Of a stretch of DNA of 64,000 bases, positions 21,673 through 34,073 are shown in pieces. Position 1 is the stretch's first letter. Every line of letters begins with the position of its first letter. Origin of the DNA: Dipteris shenzhenensis (Eukaryota > Polypodiophyta > Polypodiopsida > Gleicheniales). The stretch lies in NCBI GenBank assembly GCA_047967505.1, contig CM106538.1. One strand, 5' to 3'. The notes below the pieces were generated by a model that did no database searches, had not been told where the DNA came from, and saw only the letters and a program-made list of their open reading frames with translations. Made by a program: the position numbers and the translations under genes.

Positions 21673-24618
21673 TTAGATTTTTTGGTGTAATAGTACATGA
21701 ACTGACAAAGAATCTAAGATACCGTTAAAGAAACCAAATGACAAAAGATTGACACTTGACGTATAGATAAAGGCTAAAAAAGTGAAATACAAGGATACGA
21801 AGCAATCCAAAAGAACACAAACCCCTGCATCCACAAGCCACGGCATGTTGGACTTGATCTTTTCCCACTCAGTATGGCGCACCAATATGCTGCAACCATC
21901 ACAAACAGTAAGTCCAATATATATATCGGATCATCGCTAAGATCCTTACCACTTTTTGGAACGATAAAAAGTTAAGAATTGTAGCTTTACCTCCCCACGT
22001 ACGTCACATTCCCCAGCAACGCGAAAGTGAACATAAGCGGATTCAGCCCCTGAATTTTTCCATCCATCCGTATCACTGGTCAGTGAGAAATCCACCTCGA
22101 TTAGCCTGTTTAGTTGCGCACCTAAATATAGTCTCTGGTTGCTCGCTTATTTGGTTATATGGTTATGGAAGAGCACTCATAATCTCACCCCCCCAAAAAA
22201 AGTATGAGACAGCAGAAAAGAACGTAGAAACCATCAGTAACAAAGAAGACATTAGAGTTCGCTATATTCAACTTTACCTCTACGCTTCCCCGTTTGATCT
22301 GTATACGTTATTGCCCCGTGCCACCATGCCGATGATAAGCCAAAACGAGCGAGAAGATTAGTCTTCCAAAATTCAAGGTTCTGTACCAGCATATTAAGTA
22401 TGTTCATAATCCGGAGATAAGCTGTTTATATACCGTCGGGAGGACTCACATTTAGCCATATCTGAGGAATTCGGCCTCCCATGTAAATAGCCGCCATCAT
22501 CCATCCAAACCATACGCCCAAACTTTCAGTCATGTCACTTACTTCCGACATTGCTACATGAAAGTTGTCACTAAATCTGGCCTACAACACGCCACCACTC
22601 TTAAGAAAAGTTGCTCCATGGGGATATTCATGGCAAAACTTGGAATGACAGCTTCGAAAGTGTTCGTTCTTGGTCAACAGGACCTGACAAGCTGGATTTG
22701 GTTCAACTCCAAATCCTGTCCTGAAGTAGAAAGAATCTTTGAAGAATGCCTAACCCCTGTATGTCTAGGATCAGGTTGAGCTTACCTCGAACAATTTTCT
22801 TCCCGGACGTCCAGCAAGGACCGAGTAAGTTTCTGCGCGATCGACCTTCTGTTTCACTCTGAGACGCCAATGGATGTTAAACCCACTCAAACATATTGCT
22901 GAAGATACTACCTGCGTATTCAGCCAACACATGGACAATTCTTTATCCTCCTTTCGAAACGTGATTCGTTTTCCTACTTTTTTTTGGATCGCTCATTGCT
23001 CAGAACAGATTGTCATAAAAGACCACTGAATAAGATTCAAAATTAACATCAAGTAGAAAGGATGATTCCAAATCTTACTGCTCTAAGTATTGAAGATGGA
23101 ATAACATGTGGCGCGGACTGGGATGTGAGTAGGCTCGGAGCGCGACCATTCGAATCCTCTACAGAATTTGGCTGCAGAAGGGAGGAATCACGGCCTCCAG
23201 AACCGCGGGAGGTGGCAAGGTAGGAGCCTGCAGTGGGGGTATGGCTGCTTGCCAACGATCTCGCAGACCTGACAGACATCCCAAAAAACAAGAGTGAGTG
23301 CGGACACGGTTTGTGACGGGTGCTGCATTGAAGCAAATCAAGAAACTAGTAGAAACTCGGAGGCTTTGAAGGGTTCCATCAATTTACATATAATAGAGAT
23401 CTCGCTTCATAGACTGAATAGCTGCTATGGGCCTGCTTGGAAGGCTTGTAGCGAGTTGCGCCGGTACAGTCACTGCATCCACTTTCTCTTGAGGTTTTAA
23501 GGGCTCAATCGCTTGAATGTCCTTGGCCTGAAAACGCTCAAAGAAATGCCTCAATGTCGTAGCATAATAAAACCTGCAATGGAGACGTGTTCCATGAAAA
23601 TCCAAACGACGTTACCTCTTTGCGTCCTACTGCTTTATCGTCGGCCTTCGTTTTCCTCCATTTGCGTATATAATCGTAATAGATGACTTGCCCGACAAGT
23701 ACCAGAGTCGTGATCGTGTATAGCTGCACGGTCAGCCGTGAAAAATTAACTTCTTACGATCACGAAACAGAATAGCGACAAGGCCTGATGGTTTACAAGA
23801 TTGAAGGCAAAAAATGATTAATCTTTGCGGGAACATGCTAAGAAGCGTACCAATGCCATGTAGAATTGTGTCGGCAGCTGCAATGGAAAGAAAACAGGGT
23901 TATAGCAAAACTTTAACTCCGTCCCAAGCCATCAGTACCATACTTGCAGTGCTTGAAGAATGGGAAATGAATGAATGCTTCGCGATTTTCACAATTTGGA
24001 GAATGAGACCAAAATCGCCAAGTTCAGAAGCACTAGAAAGACAGAAAAACTTGATTCTATCTCAGCCTTTCTAAATACAACTAACTCGGCGGTACAAAGC
24101 AGACTGTGAAGCAGAGTAGCTATGGAGACATGGACACATATAAGCAGCAGAAAGATTTCAGTGTGTACTTAACGAACAAACGGTTCTTAGGTTAAGAAGC
24201 CCAACTTACCGTGGATGGTTCGAGGTAGCATCCGGCAAGATTGAAGAAATCTCTGCACAACCGGGGGTGATATAGAGTCAGAGAGCTGTCAAATTCTTGA
24301 GGTCATTTACGATGCTGGAATAACGACAATGCATTCATTTTGTAGCAACTCCATGTAAGCTAGAGGGAGAGAGAGTTATGACCCCAAAACCCATGTCATG
24401 AGAAAAGCGAGCGAGACACCCTCCGTGGTTTGCTCCCGGCAGTTCGTGATGATTTGAGGCACCTCGGCGACTCCCCAACAGAAAACACTGATCATCCCCA
24501 GGGCGAAAGAAATCTCGTCCCTGGTGTTACAAACGCAATCTTTGAGGTATTTGCGAACCCATTCCAGACAGCGTTGATCCTTGGGGCACGTCGGCAGAGG
24601 GCCTCCTAAGGTGGCCAT
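21673..24618 (-). CDS. PQ-loop family vacuolar amino-acid transporter, ~11 exons
   Basis: Predicted multi-pass membrane protein of the PQ-loop family (yeast Ypq and animal PQLC2/LAAT-1 relatives), known as exporters of cationic amino acids from vacuole or lysosome. Exons inferred from GT-AG sites: 24618-24383, 24252-24210, 23877-23851, 23723-23616, 23527-23388, 23268-23079, 22911-22786, 22553-22450, 22298-22278, 22049-21991, 21889-21673. The first PQ loop is in exon 1 (VAEVPQIITNCREQTTEGVS). The second spans exons 8-10 (GGRIPQIWLN, IKRGSVE, GLNPLMF), the usual two-loop plan. Exons 5-7 encode the Ser-rich loop (SARSLASSHTPTAGSYLA). All junctions keep frame except exon 7-8, which is one base out; a micro-exon or different site is likely there. 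About 420 residues. The last exon may contain a missed intron, because its C-terminus is longer than I expect for the family. Nothing suggests it is broken. Confidence 0.85.
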
Positions 24619-25500
24619 AGCCTACTACAGACGGTGATGGTGGGCTCTCAAAATGGACTTCGGTGAACGAAGCCTCTCTTCCCCTCTCTTTCTCTGTCTC
24701 TCCCCCTCTTTCCCTCTCTTCGCCGAGCGGTGAGAAAATTTTCTCTCTTCCCCTATTTGCCGATTATCTGCATGTTTATTGCCTTGGCGGTTGAGAAGAA
24801 AGAGTCTCTCTCTCTCTCTCTCTCGAATTCCGAGTGCTGTGCGTCGGTTCGGCCCCCCTGATATGTCACATCCTCAGCGATCCTTAGCTGGGAACGCACG
24901 GACGGGGCCGAGGCGTCGAGCGCAGCCAGCAAGCAAGGAGATAAGGGAGCGGCATCAGGATTGCTAAATTTGAAAAGCGGAAAGTCGTAGTGTACAGCCA
25001 AAACCGGAGGCAGGCATGGACAAGCGTCCACGACGATCGATGGCAGGGAAAGGAATCAAAGAGTAGCACGGAATGTCGAGGGTGGTGGTGATGCTTGAGG
25101 TGGCAGGGGCATAGGGCTACTATGGTCACTCAGGAGCAGGTAGATCAAAGCATATACTAGAGGCAGGCGCCATAGCCATTAGCGAGCAGCAATGAAAGTA
25201 TATAGTAAGAGGCAGGCGCCATAGCCAGATCAAAAGCTTGGAAAGAAGGAAGGAGATGAGAAAATTTTGCCTGGCGGCGGCGGCGGCTGCAATTAGGGGT
25301 TTAACAAGGTCTGTTATATATCCGAACCTCCATTTTTCGCTAGCAAGTCCTAAAAGTAGTAGCTGCCTCTAAAAGTACTAGCGATGATAAAAGAATCTTC
25401 GCGGCGCGTTGAGTTGGCGGCGTGGCCGGGGTTGGCGGCCACTAGATTCGTCCGCTTGACCCCATTTTTTGAAGCTTTGTGTGACTTGTCTTGTGGCCCC
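24619..25500 (-). promoter_or_regulatory. CpG-rich upstream region of the transporter gene
   Basis: Upstream of the start codon lie a CT/GA-rich leader (24655-24750) and a (CT)n at ~24806. Beyond them is a stretch unusually rich in CG dinucleotides for this window (GGCGGCGGCGGCGGC near 25263, CGGCGCGTT and GGCGGCGTGGCCGGGG near 25400). A 20 bp phrase, GAGGCAGGCGCCATAGCCA, is duplicated at ~25160 and ~25210. No TATA box or start site can be assigned with confidence. CpG retention fits an unmethylated promoter. Confidence 0.5.
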
Positions 25501-28250
25501 TTTTGAAATGCCTATTTACTTCCCACATCATCTCTCCTCTCATTCCTTTCTTTAAGCCAACAAAACAGCTCACTCTCATTTCTTTCTTTAAGCCAACAAA
25601 ACAGCAGACAGTCATAGAATGGCATCATCGTGAACTCCTAAGAATATAAAGTAGCTTTACAAATTGTAAGAAAATGAACTATCTTCTCCTCATCAAGAAA
25701 GAAATTTTGCAAGTACTTTCTCTTGCTATGGCACCCTAGATGAGACACTTCTATAGATGTCCTCATATGTTTCTCAGAGCGCATTCCCACGCAGGTGTAT
25801 TGTACAACCGGAATTTGCGGATAGGTAAAAAAATAGAGTGCTGGAGAAGATATTGCTGTGTTCAAAGGGCTTCAGAGGGCACCTGCTAACATCGGGAATT
25901 TCCCTGATGCTAAGCAGAGATATAGAGGAGGGCAGAAGGTTCAGGACTTTCCAATGAATGGAGATTTGCACTTTCCAATGATGTTAATGTCTCTTTCGGT
26001 GCAAAGTTTTGCACTCTTGTTTCCTCGTTGCCTCCGCATTTGGAGCCGTAAGAGCCTCCTATTATCTTGCTGTGGACGGGGGAATGCCCTCTCATGTAAG
26101 AACACTAAGTTGAAGGTTGCTTACAGAGCGTTGAAAGACGCTGCTTGAGCCCTTGGCTATATTTCTCTCTTACTTTTTAAATATTATCATGAATCCTCTT
26201 TCTCCGCAAAAAAAAAAAACTATTATAATTGGCATCATATGGAGACTCCTTTCATTTGTGTATTTCTTTTCAATAAATAAGAACATAAACTTCTTTCTCA
26301 AAAGGAAAATGAACTTCTACCAAGAAAGGGAAGAGGATATGAGAGAACAAAAAACTTGATTCATATTGGGGAGAGAGTGATGGAAAAGAGTTACTCCGGA
26401 AACCCACATCCCCCCATGGCACAAACTTTAGCAATAATTAACAACTTTGTGCCCTATTTCCCCACTCCCGTCGAGCAAGAAACACAAAACGGCAAGCAAG
26501 ATTTGGTATCAACATCAAGGGCCGGGGAATCTCTACATCAACTCAATGTTAAGGGTGGGTTTAGACCATTTGCCCAACCATGGAGAAGGAAATAGAATTG
26601 GAGGATGGTCGCTGGGTGTGGTACTTCACACTAGATGGAGGTCATTAAGTTGCTAATTTATGTCACCAATGTGTAGTGGTTGGAGGAGATGGAATGGGCC
26701 AATCGTGTAGTGGTTAGAGGAGTTGGCCATGGAGCGGGCATCATTTCATGGGTTGGATACAAATCTTTTGTGTCAATGTCTGGACCTGCCGTCCCTCCTA
26801 TTGGGCCAACTGAGATGGCAACCCTTCACACCACCTTATGGAGGATGGGTCGGCCGCCGCTGGTGTGAACCCAGTCTAATGCACCTCCATTACATCACGA
26901 GATGTCTAATGGAGATTAACGGTCAAGGTGGGAGCAAGGTGGTATACCATAACAAGATCTCCACAATGGCCAATTTTGCATACTATGCCTCATTTTTAGC
27001 TAGCTTACTCTTTAAAGGAGAAATGACTAAAATAGGCAAGTGGAGCATCTTGTGAAACGTTTAATAAAGGCCCAACAAAGCTTTAAAAACCCTTTAAATC
27101 ACTCACTAACCTGAGGGACGAGGTCCATAGGAAGATGTAAGATAGTGTTTACATGCAATCATCAAAAGGCGTGTTTCACTTGAGAGTCGAGACAATATGC
27201 AATTTGCATATTTTAAATTGTAACTGTAAAAGGGAGTTCAAATCAAGCTTTTAGAAGAAATTATATAAAACACCTATGTAAGATATGGGTAAATATGTTG
27301 GTCCCTCGAGAAAACACATGCTATATTTAAGAGAAGGGCATCTAAACCAGTTCTCTAAGAACATACATGCTTATTACATCGTGAATCGCCACACATGGTT
27401 GAGAGTGTATTGGCTCAAGCTCTCTAGGAGGCAATAGAACATGAACAAAGCTGAACCCAATTGCTAAGCAAGCAGGGCATTTCACTAACTGATGAGGTTT
27501 TGGCCATTATAAAGTACTTTAGTGCCTTGCATTTGGACAATAAACCAAAATGCTCAAGCATTTCAATGCTTTGGCCCAAAAGTACTAGTATAATCCCCTA
27601 ACATGGAAAAAATTGGTGATTATCTTAGACGTGCTCTTCTTCCAATTGATCTCTTAACTGAGTACAATCAATCAATGTTTTTCTAGAACTAATCCAAGCC
27701 GCCCTAGTTTAAAATTACATCAGATGCATAGTCTCTTGTGGCATGCTCCTCCATGATTCCAAGGCTCTGTTAATACTAGAATTGGCATCCCTAAAAATAT
27801 ATGATCACCATCCTTGCCTTATGAGGGACTAGCTATCACTCCATCCCCACCCCATCTTACATTAACAAGCCTAAATTTGTACCTTGCCATCATTAATTGG
27901 GGTCAGAACCCATTGGCCAAGCCAATTGTGGATTATCCTCCTTATTTCATATGCATCCATCCCCCACATAGCTTGCTTGTATTTTATCCATCCACATTGG
28001 CAGACACATTAAGGGTTCACAAGATAGAAATAGTATATAGCACATGTGTTAAAGGGGTCTATTTAAAACACCTTATCCATAAATATCACAACTTTTTGAT
28101 GCGGATCCCATTTCTTCTAAGTAAGAAACCCCTTCTATAGGCTATAGGGAAGCTTTTAGAGTTTTTCAAAATTGGAAATTTTTAAAATGAACCCACGTGT
28201 TGTAATTATGTATATTCCATAAGGGCCCATATTAAACAAGTATACAGAGA
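25501..28250. other. Unassigned DNA
   Basis: Contains a 35 bp tandem duplication (TTTCTTTAAGCCAACAAAACAG at ~25548 and ~25584). A short plus-strand frame (25858-26148) has no recognisable domain. Overlapping frames at 26680-27055 are also unassignable. No clear gene or transposon end. Confidence 0.4.
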
Positions 28251-28270
28251 CCCCCCCCCCCCCCCCCCCC
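28251..28270. repeat. Homopolymer C20
   Basis: Twenty consecutive C residues, preceded by AGAGA. The length may be unreliable in sequencing. Confidence 0.95.
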
Positions 28271-29184
28271 TTGCAAGCATGGTGGGATTATAACCTATCC
28301 CTCACCTTGGCCGGCCCTATGGGCTCTTGGGATTGTAAGCCTTTATGGTTGTGGTCTCTATCATTTAAGTCCATGACATGAGCATTGAAAAATGATGTAG
28401 ACACCAAATCAATCCTCTAAATGCAAAATTTGAGATTAAATTGTTTTACCATTTGTGTTGTTGTCGCCCCTTGGTAACATCTCTTTCACTCTTTTCCTTG
28501 AAAAGAAAAAGAATATAAAAGCGTATTATCTTTAAATCCTTCAATTTTAGACATGTAAGTTAAGGAAATGGGTTCATGGTAAAGATTTAAAGACCTTATC
28601 CACATCCAACATTCAAAAATTGACTCGAGCTAAGCACACAAGCTATGTAGGATTAGCACATAGTGAATGCCCTTGGGTTTTCTAGATTGCAATGCCTCCA
28701 AAAGATTGCAATATAACAATTTAGAAGAAAATAAAAGACTCATTGAAGGTAAAAAGCCTATGCTTAAATAAGGACCACTACAATGAATACTATAAATATA
28801 TAGCAAGGGCCAATAAGATCCAAGGCCCACATTTGTGAGGGCAATCCATGATTACCTCAGGTTCCTAGTTTCAACATAATGCTATCCTAATACTCACTCT
28901 AAAAGAAAAAGTGCTTTCATACTCAAAATGAAGAATGTTTTTCATGGAATATACAATACGCTAGTATACAATTTTGCACAAGTTTACATAGCTCTAGCAT
29001 GAAATGAATTTCTCCTTTTTTTAAATTGTAGCCATGGAATTAACTTGTGTGCAGATTTCACAAATGCAACAAACTCAAGGTTTTTGATGCAACTAAATTG
29101 TCTACATCAATACGATTGAAAAATTAAAGAGTAATAGATGCTTTATGGCAACTTTGGTGATCCATCTTGTAGCTTGAGTCAACA
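28271..29184. other. Unassigned AT-rich DNA
   Basis: No frame, repeat or motif that I recognise. Confidence 0.4.
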
Positions 29185-29350
29185 TCTTGATATATTCTTA
29201 TAGAATATCTTTGGACTATTGTAATGCTATTTCAATAACTTCAATTAACAATTAAAATCCTTATAATATCTTGGTATATTCTCATAGAATGCCTTTGGAT
29301 TATGGTAAAGCTATTTCAATACCTTAAGTTTAAAATCCTTATAAATCTAG
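29185..29350. repeat. 84 bp tandem duplication
   Basis: Two diverged copies start at TCTTGATATATTCTTATAGA (29185) and TCTTGGTATATTCTCATAGA (29269). Both end in AAAATCCTTATAA. Confidence 0.85.
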
Positions 29351-29410
29351 GACAAATTGACTGTTACTTACACATGGAAATTTGAATAGGCCTTTAATTT
29401 TTTTTATTTT

Positions 29411-29575
<165 letters not shown>

Positions 29576-29577
<2 letters not shown>

Positions 29578-30575
29578 TAACTAGAAAAGAAATCAAGGCA
29601 TGAGGCTAGATGCTAGGCATGGCGATGCTCGAGGGCCATGGGGGAAAGGAAACGCGAGGGGAGAAGCGTTAACATGGGTGGGGAAAAGGGATAAATAGGG
29701 GTGGGAATGAAGAGGGAGACCATGGCACAAAGAGGAAGGGAGAGGGGGAAGATGAGCATGTACATGATGGGAGGTGGAATGTAGAGATGTCTCAAGGGAA
29801 GAGAGTCATGCTTCATTTGAAAGGAAGGAAGGATGGGGGAAATCAAAGTACTAGCATGGTGGCTTTACAAGAATGAGCGTGTCCCATCAAGGAATAGCCC
29901 CCTCCTTTTATAGCCAAGAGAGGGGGTCTCTGCCAATAAATGCATCCTCCCACATGCAAGGTGTGTGTGGAGGAATCTCCCATGTGGGCTAGGTGGGTAC
30001 GCACTCTCAATTGTGTGCGACGACCCTTTGCCTCATTTTTCCACATAAATCAAACCCCATATCCCAAGTCTAAGATACTCCCTTGGTCTCTTCCCAATTT
30101 TATAATACATTCAAACACCTAGGAGGACAAGTGGAGGGTTGGCACAAGGAGTCTTGCCACCTCATCCTACTTTCCCCATTAGTTAACTTGCATTCTTGGA
30201 CTATCTACACCCCCCCCACAAGGGCTTATCCTACATGGGGGGAATAATCCAATGTAATATCCATCTCCACCTATTTTATATTACTTCTCCCATGGTTCTT
30301 GGTCCATGTCTCACTAAATGTAGGCATGGGACCACCTAGGTGGAGGGGTGGCACATGGAGGAACCATGCCACCTTAACATTTTATAATATTACTACCATG
30401 GATTATGTACAACACACCTTATGGGTCCTCTTATGTGGAAGGGTGGCACATGGTCATGCCCTGCCACTTCAAACCTTGAGCCCTATGCACACCATATTTT
30501 ATTAGACTATTGCCACACATACAAGCATACACACATATTTATGCCTTTTACCTTGGTCAAATTTATCCCATAACA
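29576..30575 (-). mobile_element. Solo LTR of the Ty3 family found at 36.9-62.9 kb
   Basis: The reverse complement starts TGTTATGGGATAAA at 30575 and aligns through the whole ~1.0 kb LTR of elements A and B. Shared marks include GGTGTGCATAGGGC, the GGTGGCAT..CCATGTGCCACCC inverted stretch, GGCTATAAAAGG (a likely TATA box, ~29912 on this strand) and the 3' part around 29600-29640. It is exactly 1000 bp, with ACACA on both sides. That fits a 5 bp target duplication inside an (AC)n tract. No internal retroelement sequence flanks it, so LTR-LTR recombination has removed the body. Confidence 0.85.
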
Positions 30576-30604
<29 letters not shown>

Positions 30605-30608
<4 letters not shown>

Positions 30609-31667
30609 TGTATATATATGTATATGTATTTAAGTATGTAAGTATGCACCAACAATGTATTCAAAAATTTTTGACTTTTTCTCTTGTTTTGGACTTTTTT
30701 TCCAAACCAATCACCTCCACTTTATATTGACCTAGTACACTCAAAATTGGCTACTTTTGCAACACCACATATATTCACCTGCACACAATTGTGGCCTATA
30801 GAAACAAAGTAAAGGTGTGGGTGAGAAAGAGAATGTGAGGGGAAGGAAAAATGTTTTTTAATATAGTATTTTCTATTTGACATGAAAAATCAATTCATTG
30901 GCCCTTTTCCTATCGTTTTGACTACAAACATGACTACATTTTAATATTCTAAATAAAGAAAGAGGAAGGACAATGTTTCAGGTTCTCCAAAGCGAATAAA
31001 CACAAATGCAGGCATGTTTCACATGCACAAATGAACACTAAAGGGTTGGCACTGCCCACTACCAGAATAATTTTATCAATATGTAAGTGAGAAAGAAGAT
31101 GGAGTAGAAGAAAAGGTAGTGGGGCTTCGCTCACAAAAGAAGATAAAGCCAAATGAAGGAATGTGATTTAAAAATACATTGCTAAAGAAGAGTTTGCAAG
31201 AGAAGAGCAAATGGAAGTACAAGAGATGGCAATAGAAGAGAAGAGGTTTATAGAAGAGGACATCACAACAACAAAAGACATGGCAATATCAGAGAAGAGG
31301 TTGATAGAAGAGATGATAGACTTGAAGAGATGACGTGAATGAAATTTGTCTCTGAAAGGTGGCGAGACAGATGGCTCTTGAAATGCTGCTGGTGCTATCA
31401 CAATTATCTTTATAAAGACTCCATGACATGCAAAACATGGTTTCATAATATCCTAGTTTTTAAAACCACAAAATTGGTAATCATTTCACAAGATGGTAAT
31501 TTGGAGAAAGGCTACATGACTTGCTAACATGATTTAGTAAGAGGAAAAAGTTGATATCTTTGCCTATAATATTGCCAATTAATGAATGTCAAAGGTACGT
31601 GGAAAGTAAATTGGTTAATAACAATAGTTAGTTTAATGCATTGAACTTATTTCACATCAATTTATGC
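30605..31667. other. Unassigned DNA
   Basis: Starts with an ATGTATGTATAT-rich tail to the (AC)n. At 31195-31330 a purine-rich stretch repeats AAGAGAAGAGGTT(G/T)ATAGAAGAG, giving the Ser/Asn/Leu minus-strand frame. No gene recognised. Confidence 0.4.
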
Positions 31668-32005
31668 GATGTTAGTAATGCTAGTAATAATAGCAATGTT
31701 AGAATGTTAGAATTTTTTGCAATGTTAGTAATGGAGCAATTTTATTTATGTAAAAATATTAGTATTGTTAGTACTATTAGGAATATTAGAATGCCAGTAC
31801 TATTAGAACATTGTTAATGTAATGGTAGAATGTTTAACAATGTTAGCAATACTAGCAACGCATGAAGTGTTAGTCATGTAAGAATGCTAAATTTTAGTAA
31901 TGATAGCATTGGTTAGTCTAGTTAGCAATATTTGGGTTAGTTTAGAACATTAGTCATGCAATATTAGACATTGGCTAGACGTTGGCAATCTTAGACATTA
32001 GCCTC
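31668..32005. repeat. Cryptic TTAG-rich repeat
   Basis: About 340 bp in which AATGTTAG, TAGTAATG, TTAGAATG and TTAGACATTGG recur without fixed period. Almost every 10-15 bp holds TTAG or CTAG. It looks like an old, shuffled short-unit repeat. Confidence 0.6.
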
Positions 32006-33761
32006 TGCATTGCTTTGGTTGTTGTAAACTACAAACACTTGCTCTTCATTAAAATGCAAGAAGACCGAACTTAGATGGCAAATTCTTGTATATTTAGGAA
32101 TGCAGCCAAGAATCCTGAGAAGATTTTCTCACCGCCAAGAATCATTAAGTGATAAAGGATGCATGATAACATATTTAAACCGGGTAATCATTAAGTGATT
32201 CTGTAGCACTCCTCAAAGATGCTAAGAATTACCTGACCATTTTCACTCTCTGCTCCATAAGAATTACATGACCATTTTCCATAAGCAACCATGGGTGGGA
32301 CAATTACCTTCACCGAGCTCACGATTTTGAAAATATCAAGCCAAAGAACTCGGGCCAAATACCAGGTTGTCATGGTGGTATTTGAAGATGGGCCAATTGG
32401 GCAGACTCTCTGTCTTTGATTCTTCATCTCTATCTTTGATTCTCTATCCCTGCAAAGACCAAAGAACAAATCAAATCATTCAAATCTCTGATGGACGAGT
32501 TCAAATCTAATACCTCCTCCTTCCTTCGTTCAAAGTTTTCTCTGCCTTGAAGAAACATGGAATCGGCTAATACTTCTACATTTTTAACATTGAACGAAAA
32601 GCCTTCGCTGCCTCATCCACTTTCCCAACGCTTGCATAGCTATTTATAAATACAATGTGTGGTCCTGGGGTTAAGTTGATTAGCTGTTAGAGGCCCTAAA
32701 AGTCCTATGCACAGGCTAAGATTTTGATCAGGGCGCAGTAAGTAAATTCTATATGGGCAAAGCTCAGCTGCTTTTCTGCCATCTAGGCATCCATATGATA
32801 TTTTAGCACCTGAAATAGTCTATAGCCTAGGGCTCCATTGGTGCTCCTTGCTGATGATAGTGCAAATCGTTTCAACAAACTTAGCGAACACAAAACTGAA
32901 AGAAGCTCCTCTATTTCCTACTATTACTGTGGGCAGAGGAATGGTGGAAGCCCATTTCTCGCTATCTCAATCCTTCTATGCTCAGATCAAACTCCGGATT
33001 TCTCATGCTCTCCAAAACAAGGAATCCTTCTACGCATGGATTTCTCATGCGCTCCAAATCAAGAAATCCCTAACGATCCAAAACTGTCATTCGCTCAGAT
33101 TTCCCATGCACTCGGATTTCTCCCCAACGATCCAAAACTCTCATACCGTCCAAAATACTTCTCATGCATTGCAAGCTCTAAAAATGGGGAATTTTCTCAC
33201 AAGAAAGCATTCACTTTAATCTTGCAAGCTCTGAAAATGGGGAATTTTCTCACAAGAAAGCATTGAAAGCCATCAATTGCAGTGACCTCCATTGTAGGGA
33301 CCTCAATTGCAAAGTGCAGCATCATCTCTCTTTGAGCTTCCTTTGATGCCATCTCTCTCTATGAGCTCTCCAGCCTTTGACACCATCTCTCTCTGTGTGC
33401 ATCGTCTCTCTCTGTGATGCCATCTCTCCAGGCTCCCTCGATGCCATCTCTCCAGCCTCCCTTTTGAGCTCCCTTGACTAATAACCTTCTCCTTCCTGAG
33501 TTCCGCTCCCTTCTGATTTCCCTAGATAAACAGCCTTCTCCATGCTCTATCTAATAGGCTTCATACGAGCTCTCCCCGTGGAGCAATAGCTCTAACGATC
33601 CCAAGTTGTTTCTCTCTCCTCGAAGCTCCTCCTCGAAGCTCCTCCTCTCTCCTCCAGGAACCGCTTCTCCTACACCTCACATCCTGGTCCTCTGAGATAC
33701 AACCTCAAGATATCACAAAATTTGAAGGTAAGTTCCTAAGTGCTTTGGCTCCTTTTTATGT
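32006..33761. other. Unassigned DNA with short duplications
   Basis: A 42 bp near-perfect direct repeat (GCAAGCTCTRAAAATGGGGAATTTTC onward) lies at ~33171 and ~33223. TTTCTCATGC(T/G)CTCCAAA recurs at ~32999 and ~33043. Positions 33300-33660 are CT-rich with repeated GATGCCATCTCTC. The overlapping frames at 32838-33266 are products of these repeats. Confidence 0.45.
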
Positions 33762-33901
33762 ACTTTGAGTGAGAAATGGCAGAGTGCGTTGACGCACTGC
33801 TCTTTCTCATGGAAAGTAATCAAAATCTTTTGCTCCATCTTTGATATACTTTCCATGAGAAATGGCAGCGTGTCAATGCGCTGCCCTTTTTCATGAAAAG
33901 T
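33762..33901. repeat. Two tandem imperfect hairpins, 86 bp apart
   Basis: Stem 1 (about 33762-33817) pairs TGAGAAATGGCAGAGTGCG with CGCACTGCTCTTTCTCA over a TTGA loop. Stem 2 (about 33848-33901) pairs ACTTTCCATGAGAAATGGCAGCG with CGCTGCCCTTTTTCATGAAAAGT. The units are tandem copies. A minus-strand frame across them (33713-34081) has a repeated ITFHEK phrase but is probably incidental. Confidence 0.7.
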
Positions 33902-34073
33902 AATCAAATCATAGGTTTCTTTTTCATCATGAGATGTATACATTGGCTTCACCTCCCGTCCATTTAGGCACCAGGCATTTGCTTTGCCTTTTGTCCAAGC
34001 CCCTCCCATCCTTTGTCCATTGAGCTCATCCTTAGGCATTTGGAGGAGCATTTTGGATACTCTTGTAAGAAAA

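Noticed and set aside
32838-33266. 142- and 123-residue overlapping plus-strand frames
   Set aside because: Built on short direct repeats (TTTCTCATGC.., GGGGAATTTTCTCAC). Two phases are equally open and there is no domain.
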